From Cellulomonas sp. Root485 (GTDB lineage Bacteria; Actinomycetota; Actinomycetes; Actinomycetales; Cellulomonadaceae), in assembly GCF_001426705.1 (NCBI RefSeq), contig NZ_LMFC01000004.1:248001-312000 (forward strand): a DNA stretch of 64,000 nucleotides, written 5' to 3'. Under the pieces are notes generated by a model. It ran no database searches and was not told the DNA's origin. It worked only from the letters and a program-made list of their open reading frames with translations. Positions within the stretch are counted from its first letter, which is position 1; the number at the start of each line of letters is the position of its first letter. The position numbers and the translations under genes are program-made. Below, piece after piece: positions 47,501-59,783 of this stretch.

Positions 47501-48490
47501 GTGAGTACGCAGGGGATCCCGACGCCGCACTGGGCGCCGGTCGGGAGTCAGTGGTCGGTCGGTCTCGACGTCGGCGGCACCAAGGTGCTCGGCGTGCTGC
47601 TCGACGCCGACGGCGTGGTGACGCACCAGCTGCGGTCGGCGACGGTCGGGGGCGTGTCCGGTGTGGTGGACACGGCGGTCTCGGTGGTCGAGGAGCTGTG
47701 CGCGGGCGCCGGCATCCCGGTCGGTGAGCTCGCCGGGGTCGGCATCGGCCTGCCCGGCGTGGTCGACCCGTCCGACGGCACCGTCGAGCACGCCGTCAAC
47801 CTCGGCATCGAGGAGCGCACCCCGCTCGGGTCGCTCGTCGCCGACCGGCTCGGCGTGCGGGTCCGCGTCGAGAACGACCTGACGGTGGCCGTCGTCGGCG
47901 CCGCGCACACGGTGGACGGCGGGCACGCGTCGACCCAGGACGCCGTCGTGCACGACCTCGCCTTCCTCGCGCTCGGCACGGGCCTCGCAGCCGGGCTGCT
48001 CCTCGAGGGTCGCCTGCGCCGGGGGTCGACCGGCGGTGCCGGGGAGATCGGGCACCTGACGCTCGTCCCCGACGGCCTGCCGTGCAAGTGCGGCCAGCTC
48101 GGCTGCCTGGAGCAGTACGCGTCGGGCTCGGCGCTCGACACGGCCTGGCCCAGCACGTACGGGCGCCCGGCGCCCGAGGAGCTGTTCGCGGCGGCCGAGG
48201 CCGGCGACACGGAGGCGATCGTGATCCGGGACCAGTTCGCCTGGGCGGTCGCCGCCGCGGTGCGGATCCTGGTGCTGACCTGCGACGTCGAGCTCGTCGT
48301 CATCGGCGGCGGCGTGAGCGCGCTGGGCCAGCCGCTGCTGCGGGCGGTCACGGCCGAGCTCGAGCGGGAGGCGCAGGCGTCCCCGTTCCTTGCCACCATG
48401 GGTCTGGCGCGGCGCGTGAGCCTCGCGCCCGCGGACGTGCCGGTCGGCGCGGTCGGCGCGGCACTGCTCGGTCGAGGGGAGTACGTCTGA
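47501..48490 (+). CDS. ROK-family sugar kinase, probably N-acetylglucosamine or glucosamine kinase
   Basis: 329 residues with the ATP site GLDVGGTKVLG near the N-terminus, catalytic Asp in VENDLTVAVVG and the zinc motif CKCGQLGCLEQYASG. There is no DNA-binding domain, so it is an enzyme. Its place between an ABC transporter and nagB suggests that it phosphorylates imported amino sugar. GTG at 47501, one base after the permease stop; it overlaps nagB by one base. Confidence 0.88.
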   Translation: MSTQGIPTPHWAPVGSQWSVGLDVGGTKVLGVLLDADGVVTHQLRSATVGGVSGVVDTAVSVVEELCAGAGIPVGELAGVGIGLPGVVDPSDGTVEHAVNLGIEERTPLGSLVADRLGVRVRVENDLTVAVVGAAHTVDGGHASTQDAVVHDLAFLALGTGLAAGLLLEGRLRRGSTGGAGEIGHLTLVPDGLPCKCGQLGCLEQYASGSALDTAWPSTYGRPAPEELFAAAEAGDTEAIVIRDQFAWAVAAAVRILVLTCDVELVVIGGGVSALGQPLLRAVTAELEREAQASPFLATMGLARRVSLAPADVPVGAVGAALLGRGEYV

Positions 48491-49272
48491 TGGAGGTCGT
48501 CATCGCACCGGCGCCCGAGCTGGGCCGGCTGGCCGCCTCGGCGGTCGAGCAGCTGGTGCGGGACCAGCCCGACGCGGTCCTGGGACTGGCGACGGGGTCG
48601 AGCCCGCTCGCGGTCTACGACGAGCTGGCCCGCCGGCACGCCGAGCACGGCCTGTCGTTCGCGCGGGTGCGTGCCTTCATGCTCGACGAGTACGTCGGCC
48701 TCGCCGCCGACCACCCGGAGCGCTACCGCAACGTCATCGAGAAGGAGATCGCGTCGCGCGTGGACTTCGCACCCGGTGCGGTGCAGGGTCCGGACGGCCT
48801 GTCCGACGACCTCGTCGGTGCGTGCCGGGCCTACGAGGAGGCCATCGCATCCGTCGGGGGGGTCGACCTGCAGCTCCTCGGTATCGGCACCGACGGGCAC
48901 ATCGCCTTCAACGAGCCCGGCTCGTCGCTCGCGTCCCGCACCCGCATCAAGACCCTCACGCGTCAGACGCGCGAGGACAACGCCCGCTTCTTCGGCGGCG
49001 ACATCGACCAGGTGCCGCAGCACTGCCTCACCCAGGGGCTCGCGACGATCATGTCCGCTCGGCACCTCGTGCTCCTGGCCACCGGCCGAGGCAAGGCCGA
49101 GGCGGTGCACCAGCTGGTCGAGGGTCCGGTCAGCGCGATGTGGCCCGCGACGATCCTGCAGCACCACCCGCATGTCACGGTGCTCGTCGACGACGCCGCC
49201 GCGAGCCGCCTCCAGCTGGCCGACTACTACCGCGAGACGTTCGCGGCGAAGCCGGACTGGCAGGGTCTCTGA
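48490..49272 (+). CDS. nagB: Glucosamine-6-phosphate deaminase
   Basis: 260 residues. GLATGSSPLAVYDELARR (phosphate loop), FMLDEYVGL with the catalytic Asp, and GIGTDGHIAFNEPGSSL are the NagB signatures. It converts glucosamine-6-phosphate to fructose-6-phosphate and ammonia. TGATG overlap with the kinase gene. No nagA deacetylase is seen in the window. Confidence 0.95.
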   Translation: MEVVIAPAPELGRLAASAVEQLVRDQPDAVLGLATGSSPLAVYDELARRHAEHGLSFARVRAFMLDEYVGLAADHPERYRNVIEKEIASRVDFAPGAVQGPDGLSDDLVGACRAYEEAIASVGGVDLQLLGIGTDGHIAFNEPGSSLASRTRIKTLTRQTREDNARFFGGDIDQVPQHCLTQGLATIMSARHLVLLATGRGKAEAVHQLVEGPVSAMWPATILQHHPHVTVLVDDAAASRLQLADYYRETFAAKPDWQGL

Positions 49273-49308
49273 GCGCGGACGTGCCCGGGTCGTGTCGGCC
49301 TCCCGACG

Positions 49309-49321
49309 TACACTTCACGCC
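49309..49321 (+). promoter_or_regulatory. -10 box and leaderless start of DUF3039 gene
   Basis: TACACT (49309-49314), then seven bases to the ATG at 49322. No ribosome binding site is present. Confidence 0.55.
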
Positions 49322-49702
49322 ATGAGCGAGCCCCTGCCTCCGAGCACCGGACCCGACGACCCGTTCTCCTCGGACCCGGGCACGTCGACCAGCGTGCTGG
49401 AGCGCGAGGAGACCACGGAGCAGGTCGAGCCGGGCGATCACGAGCGGTTCGCGCACTACGTGCGCAAGGAGAAGATCCTCGACTCCGCCATCAGCGGCAA
49501 GCCGGTGATCGCCCTCTGCGGCAAGGTCTGGGTGCCGGGCCGGGACCCGAACAAGTTCCCCGTCTGCCCCGTCTGCAAGGAGATCTACGAGGGGCTGCGC
49601 GAGCCGCAGGACGGCGACGGCGACAAGAACGAGGGCGGCAAGGGCTCCGGCGGCGGCCGCAAGTGGGGCTTCGGCCGCAACCCCGGCAGCGGCGGCGCGT
49701 GA
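49322..49702 (+). CDS. DUF3039 protein
   Basis: 126 residues. An acidic N-terminus precedes the conserved core HYVRKEKILDSAISGKPVIA, ALCGKVWVPGRDPNKFPVCP and CKEIYE, with three cysteines that could bind metal. The C-terminus is Gly/Lys-rich and low complexity. DUF3039 is an actinobacterial family without known function that commonly lies next to the helicase found here; the two genes overlap (GTGA). Confidence 0.9.
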   Translation: MSEPLPPSTGPDDPFSSDPGTSTSVLEREETTEQVEPGDHERFAHYVRKEKILDSAISGKPVIALCGKVWVPGRDPNKFPVCPVCKEIYEGLREPQDGDGDKNEGGKGSGGGRKWGFGRNPGSGGA

Positions 49703-51519
49703 CGGCCGCCCCGCGCCCGTCCTCCCTCCCCTCGACCCACGCGTCCTCGTCGGCGGCCTCCCAGCTGCCGCCGGCGTTCCCCGCGCGTGCGCCCTGGGGC
49801 ACGGCGGGCAAGCTGCGCGCCTGGCAGGCCGAGGCGATCGAGCACTACCGGACGGCCAACCCGCGCGACTTCCTCGCGGTGGCCACACCGGGCGCCGGCA
49901 AGACGACGTTCGCGCTGCGGATCGCCACCGAGCTGCTCGAGGCGAAGCTGGTCCGTCGGGTGACCGTCGTCGCGCCCACCGAGCACCTCAAGCGCCAGTG
50001 GGCCGACGCGGCCGCCCGGGTGGGCATCACGCTCGACCCCAACTTCAGCAACGCCCAGGGCCGGCACGGCCACGGCTTCGACGGCGTCGCCGTCACGTAC
50101 GCGCAGGTGGCCAGCAAGCCCGCGCTGCATGCCGCACGGACGGCCGCCGCCCCCACGCTGGTGATCCTCGACGAGGTGCACCACGGCGGCGACGCGCTGT
50201 CCTGGGGCGACGCCGTCCGGGAGGCCTTCGAGGGTGCCACCCGCCGGCTGGCGCTGACGGGCACCCCCTTCCGGTCCGACACCGCGGCGATCCCATTCGT
50301 GCGGTACGACCGTGACCGCGACGGGATCCGGCGCAGCGTCGCGGACTACACCTACGGCTACGGCGACGCGCTGCGCGACCACGTCGTGCGCCCGGTGATC
50401 TTCCTGTCCTACAGCGGCTCGATGCGCTGGCGCACCAAGGCGGGCGACGAGATCAGCGCCCGGCTGGGGGAGCCGCTGACCAAGGACATCACCGCGCAGG
50501 CGTGGCGGACGGCCCTCGACCCGAACGGGGAGTGGATCCCGAGCGTGCTCGCGGCCGCCGACCGCCGGCTGTCGGAGGTGCGTCGGGCCATCCCCGACGC
50601 GGGGGCGATGGTCATCGCCACGGACCAGACGGACGCCCGGGCGTACGCGGGCCACCTCGCGCGGATCACCGGCAAGTCCCCGACGGTCGTGCTGTCCGAC
50701 GACGACGGTGCCAGCGACCGGATCGACGAGTTCTCCGCGGGGGACTCCCGCTGGCTCGTGGCCGTCCGGATGGTCTCGGAGGGCGTCGACGTGCCGCGCC
50801 TCGCGGTCGGCGTCTACGCGACCAGCACCGCGACACCCCTGTTCTTCGCGCAGGCGGTCGGCCGGTTCGTGCGTGCGCGCCGCCGGGGCGAGACCGCCTC
50901 GGTCTTCCTGCCGAGCGTCCCCCAGCTGCTCGCGCTCGCGAACACCCTCGAGCTGGAGCGCGACCACGCGCTGGACCGCCCGAAGACGCTCGAGGAGCAG
51001 GGCGTCGACGTCGGCCTGGACGACGGGCTGCTGGACGAGGCCAACCGCGAGCGCAACGGTGCCGACGAGATCGGGCCGGACGGCAAGCAGGGCGCGTTCG
51101 AGGCGCTGGAGGCGCAGGCATCGTTCGACCGGGTGCTGTTCGACGGCGGTGAGTTCGGAACGGGCGCCGAGATGGGGTCCGACGAGGAGCTCGACTTCCT
51201 CGGCCTGCCCGGGCTGCTGGACGTCGACCAGGTCTCCGCGCTGCTCCGGCAGCGGCAGGCGGACCAGATCAGCGGGCGCAAGAGGACCGCCTCGGCGGCG
51301 GACGCGCTGGCGGAGATGGACCACCGCAAGCAGGCGGAGCTGCGCAAGGAGCTCTCGCAGCTGGTGGGGGCGTGGGCCCGCAAGAGCGGTCAGCCGCACG
51401 GGTCGGTGCACAACGAGCTGCGGCGCCGGTGCGGCGGTCCGGAGGTCGCGCTGGCGGACCCGGACCAGCTCACGGCGCGCGTCGCGATGGTCCGTGGGTG
51501 GTTCGTCGGCAAGAAGTGA
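49699..51519 (+). CDS. Superfamily 2 DEAD/DEAH-box helicase
   Basis: 606 residues. Motif I TPGAGKTT, motif II ILDEVHHG, motif III LTGTPFRSD, then motif V/VI regions RMVSEGVDVPRLAVGVYAT and QAVGRFVRARRRGE. The C-terminal 180 residues are helical and specific to this actinobacterial group. It is an ATP-dependent nucleic acid translocase of unknown substrate; RadD-like proteins are the nearest named group I can suggest. GTG 49699 overlaps DUF3039. Confidence 0.92.
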   Translation: MTAAPRPSSLPSTHASSSAASQLPPAFPARAPWGTAGKLRAWQAEAIEHYRTANPRDFLAVATPGAGKTTFALRIATELLEAKLVRRVTVVAPTEHLKRQWADAAARVGITLDPNFSNAQGRHGHGFDGVAVTYAQVASKPALHAARTAAAPTLVILDEVHHGGDALSWGDAVREAFEGATRRLALTGTPFRSDTAAIPFVRYDRDRDGIRRSVADYTYGYGDALRDHVVRPVIFLSYSGSMRWRTKAGDEISARLGEPLTKDITAQAWRTALDPNGEWIPSVLAAADRRLSEVRRAIPDAGAMVIATDQTDARAYAGHLARITGKSPTVVLSDDDGASDRIDEFSAGDSRWLVAVRMVSEGVDVPRLAVGVYATSTATPLFFAQAVGRFVRARRRGETASVFLPSVPQLLALANTLELERDHALDRPKTLEEQGVDVGLDDGLLDEANRERNGADEIGPDGKQGAFEALEAQASFDRVLFDGGEFGTGAEMGSDEELDFLGLPGLLDVDQVSALLRQRQADQISGRKRTASAADALAEMDHRKQAELRKELSQLVGAWARKSGQPHGSVHNELRRRCGGPEVALADPDQLTARVAMVRGWFVGKK

Positions 51520-51782
51520 CCGACGCGTTCATGAGCATCGCGCGATTACCTCTAGAACAGGTAAAGCCGCAAGGCCTGTCTCAGCATGCGGACCGGCTAA
51601 TTCAGTGGTAAACCTGCAGGTCAGCGCCCTGGACGCGCGACCACATAGCAGTCCGGTTCCCTCGCGCAACTTTTCGCTCGACGTGCCGAGGTGCCCAGAC
51701 GCTGCCAGATTTGTCCTGTGACACACGGCGCCGGGTACCCCCGGACTGCCGGATCGGTGACCACAGAACGAAAGGGTCAACC
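51520..51782. other. 263-bp intergenic stretch of atypical composition
   Basis: The part from about 51540 to 51680 is richer in A and T than its neighbours. It holds a short stem (ACAGG at 51554-51558 with CCTGT at 51575-51579) and GGCTAATTCAGTGGTA, which recalls the D-arm of a tRNA. No cloverleaf can be formed, since no anticodon or T-stem pairs. It may be a tRNA relic or an unrecognised small RNA. The 3' end holds the promoter of the small membrane protein. Confidence 0.4.
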
Positions 51783-51938
51783 ATGCCTAGCTGGCTCATC
51801 CTCATCCTTGTCGGTGTCGTCCTCGTCGTGCTCGGTGTGGCGACGGGCATCGGCCAGTGGCTCATCTGGATCGGTGTGGCGGTTCTCGTCATCAGCCTGA
51901 TCCTCGGGCTGGTCGGCCGGGGCCGCTCGCGGGTCTAG
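51783..51938 (+). CDS. Very small two-helix membrane protein
   Basis: 51 residues, MPSWLILILVGVVLVVLGVA and then a second helix from about 28 to 45, ending GRGRSRV. Proteins of this pattern are widespread in actinobacteria and unnamed. ATG 51783 has GAAAGGG ten bases before it. The frame is conserved in style, not a chance frame, because the hydrophobic-glycine pattern is regular. Confidence 0.72.
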   Translation: MPSWLILILVGVVLVVLGVATGIGQWLIWIGVAVLVISLILGLVGRGRSRV

Positions 51939-51977
51939 ACACCCTGACCGCAGTGCCGGCGCTGCGGCTCGGGCCCC

Positions 51978-53321
51978 TCAGTCCCCGAGCCGCAGCGCCA
52001 CGGTCGGCACCGCTGCCTCGTCGTCCGACAGCCGTCGCGCCCCGCGCGGCAGCTCGTCGCGCGAGGCGCGGTGCCGTTCTGCTGCCCGGCGCACCCCGTC
52101 GGCGCCCACCCACCGAGGATCGACCTCCCCGTCGGTCACCAGCGGCACGTGCAACGCGCGCAGCGACGCATCGTCGGAGACCCAGCCCCGGACGTCGTCG
52201 TCGGGACCCGAGACCAGCACCTCCTCGACCGCCCGCCCGTCGGCCCCCAGCCGCCGCGCTGCCGCCTTGCGGCCCCCGACGCTGACCTTCCCTCGGGCGG
52301 CCTTCGCCACCGGCGTCAACGCCCCGTCGGCCCCCTCGCGGGCGACCAGCTTGTAGACCATCCCGCACGTCGGGGCGCCCGACCCCGTGACGACCGAGGT
52401 GCCCACCCCGTACGAGTCCACGGGTGCCACCGCGAGGGCCGCGATCGCGTACTCGTCCAGGTCCGAGGTGACCGTGATCTTCGTGCTCCCGGCACCGGCC
52501 TCGTCCAGCTGCGCGCGGACCTCGTGCGCGAGGACCCCCAGGTCCCCGGAGTCGAGCCGCACTGCTCCGAGCCCCGTCCCCGCGGCCGCCAGGGCGAGCT
52601 CCACGCCGCGGCGGACGTCGTACGTGTCGACGAGGAGCGTCGTCCCCGGGCCGAAGGCGGCCACCTGCGCCGTGAACGCGGCGGCCTCGTCGTCGTGCAG
52701 GAGCGTGAAGGCGTGCGCCGCCGTGCCGATCGTCGCCAGACCGTACCGGCGCCCCGCCTCCAGGTTCGACGTCCCCGCGAAGCCGGCGACCACCGCCGCC
52801 CGGGCCGCCGCGACGGCCGCCTCCTCGTGCGCGCGCCGCGACCCCATCTCCAGGCAGGGACGGTCGACCGCCGCACTGGTCATGCGGGACGCGGCGGACG
52901 CCACGGCCGAGTCGTAGTTGAGGATCGACAGCACGACCGTCTCCAGCAGGACCGCCTCCGCGAACGTGCCCTCCACGACCATGACCGGCGACGACGGGAA
53001 GAACGCCTCACCCTCGGCGTACCCGACCACCGACCCGGTGAACCGGTAGTCCGCCAGGTACGCGAGCGTCGCGTCGTCGACCACCCGCTCGTCGGCCAGC
53101 CAGTCGAGCTCGGGCGCGTCGAACCGGAAGCGCGGCAGCATCTCGAGCACCCGACCTGTCCCCGCCAGCACCCCGTAGCGGCGGCCGGCGGGGAGCCGGC
53201 GCGTGAACACCTCGAAGACGCAGCGCCGGTGCGCAGTCCCGTCGGCCAGCGCCGCCTGGAGCATGGTGAGCTCGTAGCGGTCGGTGAGGAGCGCCGCGCT
53301 GGGCGGCTGCGGTGCGGTCAT
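51978..53321 (-). CDS. pncB: Nicotinate phosphoribosyltransferase
   Basis: 447 residues. [15 protein letters not shown] at the N-terminus, [16 protein letters not shown], the [12 protein letters not shown] motif, LVDTYDV and [12 protein letters not shown] identify the enzyme that makes nicotinate mononucleotide from nicotinate and PRPP for NAD salvage. ATG 53321 lies six bases after a TACGTT -10 box on the minus strand. It is divergent from clpS with only 51 bp between the starts, a common actinobacterial arrangement. Confidence 0.94.
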   Translation of the reverse strand: MTAPQPPSAALLTDRYELTMLQAALADGTAHRRCVFEVFTRRLPAGRRYGVLAGTGRVLEMLPRFRFDAPELDWLADERVVDDATLAYLADYRFTGSVVGYAEGEAFFPSSPVMVVEGTFAEAVLLETVVLSILNYDSAVASAASRMTSAAVDRPCLEMGSRRAHEEAAVAAARAAVVAGFAGTSNLEAGRRYGLATIGTAAHAFTLLHDDEAAAFTAQVAAFGPGTTLLVDTYDVRRGVELALAAAGTGLGAVRLDSGDLGVLAHEVRAQLDEAGAGSTKITVTSDLDEYAIAALAVAPVDSYGVGTSVVTGSGAPTCGMVYKLVAREGADGALTPVAKAARGKVSVGGRKAAARRLGADGRAVEEVLVSGPDDDVRGWVSDDASLRALHVPLVTDGEVDPRWVGADGVRRAAERHRASRDELPRGARRLSDDEAAVPTVALRLGD

Positions 53322-53327
53322 GGGTTC

Positions 53328-53365
53328 AACGTAGGGCGGACGGTCCCGCCGGACCCACCTACAGT
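53328..53365. promoter_or_regulatory. Back-to-back leaderless promoters of pncB and clpS
   Basis: In the 51-bp gap, TACGTT on the minus strand (53333-53328) serves pncB at six bases, and TACAGT (53360-53365) serves clpS at seven bases from its GTG. The two -10 boxes point away from each other and their -35 regions must overlap. Confidence 0.55.
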
Positions 53366-53372
53366 GGACGAC

Positions 53373-53666
53373 GTGCCAGTGCAGACCCTCCCCGACGCCG
53401 ACGTGGCGCAGGAGGAGAAGACCGCGGTCGCCGACCCGTGGGTGACGATCGTCTGGAACGACCCCGTGAACCTCATGAGCTACGTGACATACGTGTTCGA
53501 GTCGTACTTCGGGCACCCCCGCCAGAAGGCCGAGCGGCTCATGAAGCAGGTGCACGAGCAGGGGCGCGCGGTCGTGTCGACCGGGTCGCTCGAGGCGATG
53601 GAGGTCGACGTGCAGGCCATGCACGGCTTCGGGCTCTGGGCGACGCTCCAGCGCAGCGGTCAGTGA
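53373..53666 (+). CDS. clpS: ATP-dependent Clp protease adaptor ClpS
   Basis: 97 residues. [20 protein letters not shown] is the ClpS core, with Asp and Asn that read N-degron residues, and the C-terminal half [20 protein letters not shown] is also conserved. ClpS hands N-end rule substrates to ClpC/ClpA-ClpP. GTG at 53373. It is one base overlapped with the DUF2017 gene. The window thus has both a Clp adaptor and a clpP pair, 31 kb apart. Confidence 0.94.
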   Translation: MPVQTLPDADVAQEEKTAVADPWVTIVWNDPVNLMSYVTYVFESYFGHPRQKAERLMKQVHEQGRAVVSTGSLEAMEVDVQAMHGFGLWATLQRSGQ

Positions 53667-54316
53667 TGCGCGCCTTCAAGCGTCGCCGGGGGATGTACGC
53701 CGCCCGCCTGGACACCGACGAGCGCGACGTCATCGCCGCGCTCGTGGCGGACGTCGCCGAGCTGCTCGGGGCGGGGCGGCTGGAGGCGCGCGACCCGGAG
53801 TCCGTCGTCGTCGGAGACGGCAACCCGCGCATGCGGATCGAGCCGCTGCCGCCGCCGTCGGACCCCGCGGTGCGCCGGCTGCTGCCCGACGCGTCGCGCG
53901 ACGACCCGCAGGTCGCCGAGGAGTTCCGCCGGCTCACCGAGGACGACCTGCGCGCGGGCAAGATCGCGCGCCTGACCAGCCTCTGGGACGCCCTGACCAC
54001 CCCCACCGAGGGCTGGCGGGCGGACGCGTTCGTGATCGCGCCGCAGGACGCGAAGGATGTCGCCGCGGCGATCACGGACCTGCGCCTCGTGCTCGCCGAA
54101 CGCCTCGGGATCCGCACGGACGAGCAGGCCGAGCGGTTGTACGACGCGCTGCTGGACTCGCCGCAGTCGGAGGTGGAGGAGGTCGACGAGATTCTCGACC
54201 CGGCGGCCCGGCGCTACCTCGTCGCCGTCTACGGAGCCTTGAGCTGGCTGCAGGAGTCGCTGGTCGACCTGCTGCTGCACGACCTGCGCGCCGCGGGGCG
54301 CCCGGCGGACCAGTGA
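53666..54316 (+). CDS. DUF2017 protein
   Basis: 216 residues. It begins [20 protein letters not shown] and has the actinobacterial DUF2017 pattern through [19 protein letters not shown] to [20 protein letters not shown]. Function unknown; it is regularly located after clpS, to which it is coupled by TGATG overlap. Confidence 0.88.
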   Translation: MRAFKRRRGMYAARLDTDERDVIAALVADVAELLGAGRLEARDPESVVVGDGNPRMRIEPLPPPSDPAVRRLLPDASRDDPQVAEEFRRLTEDDLRAGKIARLTSLWDALTTPTEGWRADAFVIAPQDAKDVAAAITDLRLVLAERLGIRTDEQAERLYDALLDSPQSEVEEVDEILDPAARRYLVAVYGALSWLQESLVDLLLHDLRAAGRPADQ

Positions 54317-54323
54317 GCCGCCA

Positions 54324-54341
54324 GCGGTTAGGCTCGTCCGC
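54324..54341 (+). promoter_or_regulatory. Leaderless promoter element of murI, identical to that of rph
   Basis: GCGGTTAGGCTCGTCCGC ends directly at the GTG of murI. TAGGCT (54329-54334) is the -10 box, seven bases from the start codon. The same 18 bases precede rph at 56037-56054. Confidence 0.65.
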
Positions 54342-55153
<812 letters not shown>

Positions 55154-55157
<4 letters not shown>

Positions 55158-55942
55158 GGCTCACCGTCCTGGGGTGCGCCGGATCCTTCCCGGGACCCGA
55201 CTCGGCGGCGTCGGGCTATCTGGTGCAGGCCGAGGACGCCGACGGGCGCACGTGGACGGTCCTGCTCGATCTCGGCAACGGTGCCCTGAGCGCCCTGCAG
55301 AAGTTCGGTGACCCCACCCGTCTCGACGCGATCGGGCTGTCGCACCTGCACGCCGACCACATGGCCGACATGGTGGTGCTCAACGTCCTGCGGCGGTACC
55401 ACCCGTCCGGGCCGTGCGACCCCGTGACGGTGCACGGCCCGACCGGGACGGCCGAGCGCCTCGCGCAGATGTCCGGCAAGGACCCGGCCACCAGCACCGA
55501 CGGCCAGTTCGACGTCGTCGAGTGGCAGGAGGGCTCGCCCGTGACCGTCGGCCCGCTCGTGCTCGTCCCCGTGGCCGTCGAGCACCCGATCCCCGCCTTC
55601 GGGATCCGGGTGACCGGGCCGAGCGACGCGGACCCGTCACGCACGGTGACGCTCGCGTACACGGGGGACACCGACGCGTGCGCGGGCCTCGACACGCTGG
55701 CTGCCGGCGCCGACCTCCTGCTGTCCGAGGCGGCGTACCTCGAGGGGCGCGACGAGGCCCTGCGCGGTGTGCACCTGACGGGCCGCCGCGCCGGCGAGGC
55801 AGCCGCCCGCGGTGAGGTGGGCCAGCTGGTCCTCACGCACATCCCCGCCTGGAACGACCCGGCCGAGACGCTGGCCGAGGCGGCCGCGGTCTACACCGGC
55901 CCGATCGCCCTGGCCCACCCGGGCGCGGTCCACACCCTCTAG
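55154..55942 (+). CDS. MBL-fold metallohydrolase
   Basis: 262 residues with the metal motif [10 protein letters not shown] (His64, His66, Asp68, His69 in this reading), YTGDTDAC and VLTHIPAW further on. The arrangement resembles RNase Z-like and cyclic phosphodiesterase MBL proteins that follow murI in actinobacteria. The exact substrate is unknown. GTGA overlap with murI. Confidence 0.9.
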
Positions 55943-56036
55943 CGTGCAACGTCCGCGCTCCTAGGGGTCCCACCCCGTCGGAGCACGGACGTCCCGCGCA
56001 CGGTCCCGTGGGCGGCGTCCGGGGGTGTCCGGGGGC

Positions 56037-56054
56037 GCGGTTAGGCTCGTCCGC
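56037..56054 (+). promoter_or_regulatory. Leaderless promoter element of rph, identical to that of murI
   Basis: The 18-mer GCGGTTAGGCTCGTCCGC, with TAGGCT at 56042-56047, ends exactly at the rph ATG. There is no ribosome binding site. Confidence 0.65.
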
Positions 56055-56849
56055 ATGACTTCTGCTGCCACCACCACTCCTGCGGCGCGCGTCCGCGCCG
56101 ACGGCCGAGCGCCCGACGAGCTGCGCCCCGTGACCCTGACCCGCGGCTTCCTGGAGGCGGGGGAGGGCAGCGTGCTCGTCGAGTTCGGTGGCACCAAGGT
56201 GCTCTGCGTGGCGTCGTTCACTCCCGGGGTGCCGCGCTGGAAGAAGGGGTCCGGCGAGGGCTGGGTCACCGCGGAGTACTCGATGCTCCCGCGCGCCACG
56301 TCCAGCCGTTCCGACCGCGAGTCGGTCAAGGGCCGCGTCGGCGGTCGCACGCACGAGATCTCCCGGCTGATCGGGCGGTCGCTGCGCGCGATCATCGACG
56401 TGTCCGCGCTCGGCGAGAACACGATCGTGCTCGACTGCGACGTGCTGCAGGCCGACGGGGGGACCCGGACCGCGTCGATCACGGGCGCGTACGTCGCGCT
56501 CGCCGACGCGGTCGCGTGGGCGGTCGAGAACAAGCACATCCCCGCGAGCAAGGTCGTCCTGCGCGACTCGGTCGCCGCGGTGAGCGTCGGCATCGTCGAC
56601 GGCCTGCCGGTGCTCGACCTGCCGTACGTCGAGGACGTGCGTGCCGAGACGGACATGAACGTCGTGGTGACCGGCTCGGGCACGTTCGTCGAGGTGCAGG
56701 GCACCGCCGAGCACGCCCCGTTCGACCGTGCCGAGCTCGACTCGCTGCTGGACCTGGCCGTGGCCGGCACCGCGCAGCTGACGGCCCTGCAGGTCGCTGC
56801 TCTGGCATCGGCACCGGGGGACGGCTCGGCCACGCGGCTGGTCCGGTGA
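56055..56849 (+). CDS. rph: Ribonuclease PH
   Basis: 264 residues. [40 protein letters not shown] and [20 protein letters not shown] are RNase PH signatures, with the phosphate-binding Arg and Thr and [20 protein letters not shown]. It trims tRNA 3' ends by phosphorolysis. It is followed by rdgB with a GTGA overlap, the common bacterial pair. Confidence 0.96.
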   Translation: MTSAATTTPAARVRADGRAPDELRPVTLTRGFLEAGEGSVLVEFGGTKVLCVASFTPGVPRWKKGSGEGWVTAEYSMLPRATSSRSDRESVKGRVGGRTHEISRLIGRSLRAIIDVSALGENTIVLDCDVLQADGGTRTASITGAYVALADAVAWAVENKHIPASKVVLRDSVAAVSVGIVDGLPVLDLPYVEDVRAETDMNVVVTGSGTFVEVQGTAEHAPFDRAELDSLLDLAVAGTAQLTALQVAALASAPGDGSATRLVR

Positions 56850-57460
56850 GCGCGCGCCTCGTTCTCGCGACGCACAACGCTCACAAGGTCGGCGAGCTGC
56901 GAGCGATCCTCGCGCCCGTGCTGCCCGGGCTGGACCCGGAGTCGGTGGTCGGCGCCCGGGACGTCGGCGCCCCCGAGCCCGTCGAGGACGGCGTGACGTT
57001 CGTCGAGAACGCGCTGATCAAGGCGCGTGCCCTGGCGGCGTTCACGGGTCTGCCGGCCGTCGCCGACGACTCCGGGCTGAGTGTCGACGTGCTCGGCGGC
57101 GCGCCGGGGATCTTCTCGGCACGCTGGGCCGGCAAGCACGGGGACGACGCCGCCAACCTCGCGCTCCTGCTCGCGCAGCTCGAGGACATCGCCGAGCCGC
57201 ACCGCGCCGCACGCTTCGTGTGCGCGGCCGCGCTGGTCACGCCGGACGGCTTCGAGCACGTCGAGACGGGCACGCTCGAGGGCGTGCTGGCGACCGAACC
57301 GCGTGGGACCGGTGGCTTCGGCTACGACCCGATCCTGGTGCCCACGGGCGAGACGCGGTCCTGCGCGGAGCTGACACCGCAGGAGAAGAACGCGATCAGC
57401 CACCGCGGCACTGCGTTCCGCGCGCTGGTCCCGACGCTGGTGCGCGTCCTGGGCGGATGA
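56846..57460 (+). CDS. rdgB: Inosine/xanthosine triphosphate pyrophosphatase (RdgB/HAM1)
   Basis: 204 residues. [58 protein letters not shown] and [13 protein letters not shown] are the HAM1 motifs. It removes non-canonical purine nucleoside triphosphates. GTG 56846 overlaps rph. Confidence 0.95.
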   Translation: MSARLVLATHNAHKVGELRAILAPVLPGLDPESVVGARDVGAPEPVEDGVTFVENALIKARALAAFTGLPAVADDSGLSVDVLGGAPGIFSARWAGKHGDDAANLALLLAQLEDIAEPHRAARFVCAAALVTPDGFEHVETGTLEGVLATEPRGTGGFGYDPILVPTGETRSCAELTPQEKNAISHRGTAFRALVPTLVRVLGG

Positions 57461-57466
57461 CCTGTC

Positions 57467-59126
<1,660 letters not shown>

Positions 59127-59137
<11 letters not shown>

Positions 59138-59783
59138 CGGGCTCGCTGACCGGTCGAGGCGCGGGCGGCAGGATCTTCTCGAGACCGAGGACCGCGAACG
59201 CCAGCGCGAGGAAGATGACCGCGACGACGCCGGTCCGGACCATCGCGGACTGCAGCCCGATCTCCGAGACGTCGAGGAACGGGTACGGGTACCAGTCGAC
59301 GACCGCCCCGCGGAGGAACGTGTACGCGATCCAGCCGAGCGGGTAGACCAGGGACCACCCGACCACGGCGGGCGACAGACGCGGGCGCGGTCCGACGACG
59401 AGCCACGCGACGACCGTCCCGACGGGCACCACCGTGTGGAGCATCAGGTTGGCCAGCGCACCGGACGGCGTCAGCTCCTGCAGCCCGGCGAGAACCGCGT
59501 GGTAGACGATGCCGGTCACCGCGATGCACAGGAGCGCGTCGAGCCGCAGGACCGCGAACACGCGACCGCGGCGGTCCGGCCGCCACAGCAGCATCCCCGC
59601 GGCGATCGCCGCGAGGACGTTCGACTGGATGGTGAAGTAGCTGAACAGACGCACGAGCCGCGTGCCGAGGTCGTCGGACGTCAGCGCTCGGACCAGCTCC
59701 AGGGACAGCCCGACGACGGCCGCGACGAGGACGATGGCGTGCAGCGTGCGCGCCAGGACGTACCGCGGCCGGACCTCCGTCAC
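59127..59783 (-). CDS. Pr6Pr-family membrane protein
   Basis: 218 residues with six hydrophobic segments: LFSYFTIQSNVLAAIAAGML, VTGIVYHAVLAGL and YPLGWIAYTFLRGAVVDWYP, with the last giving the WYPYPFLD sequence, are typical of the Pr6Pr group of six-helix proteins. Function unknown. GTG 59783 overlaps the stop of the NUDIX gene (GTGA). Confidence 0.85.

Noticed and set aside
51590..51680. tRNA gene
   Set aside because: Only the D-arm-like string is present; acceptor, anticodon and T stems do not pair.
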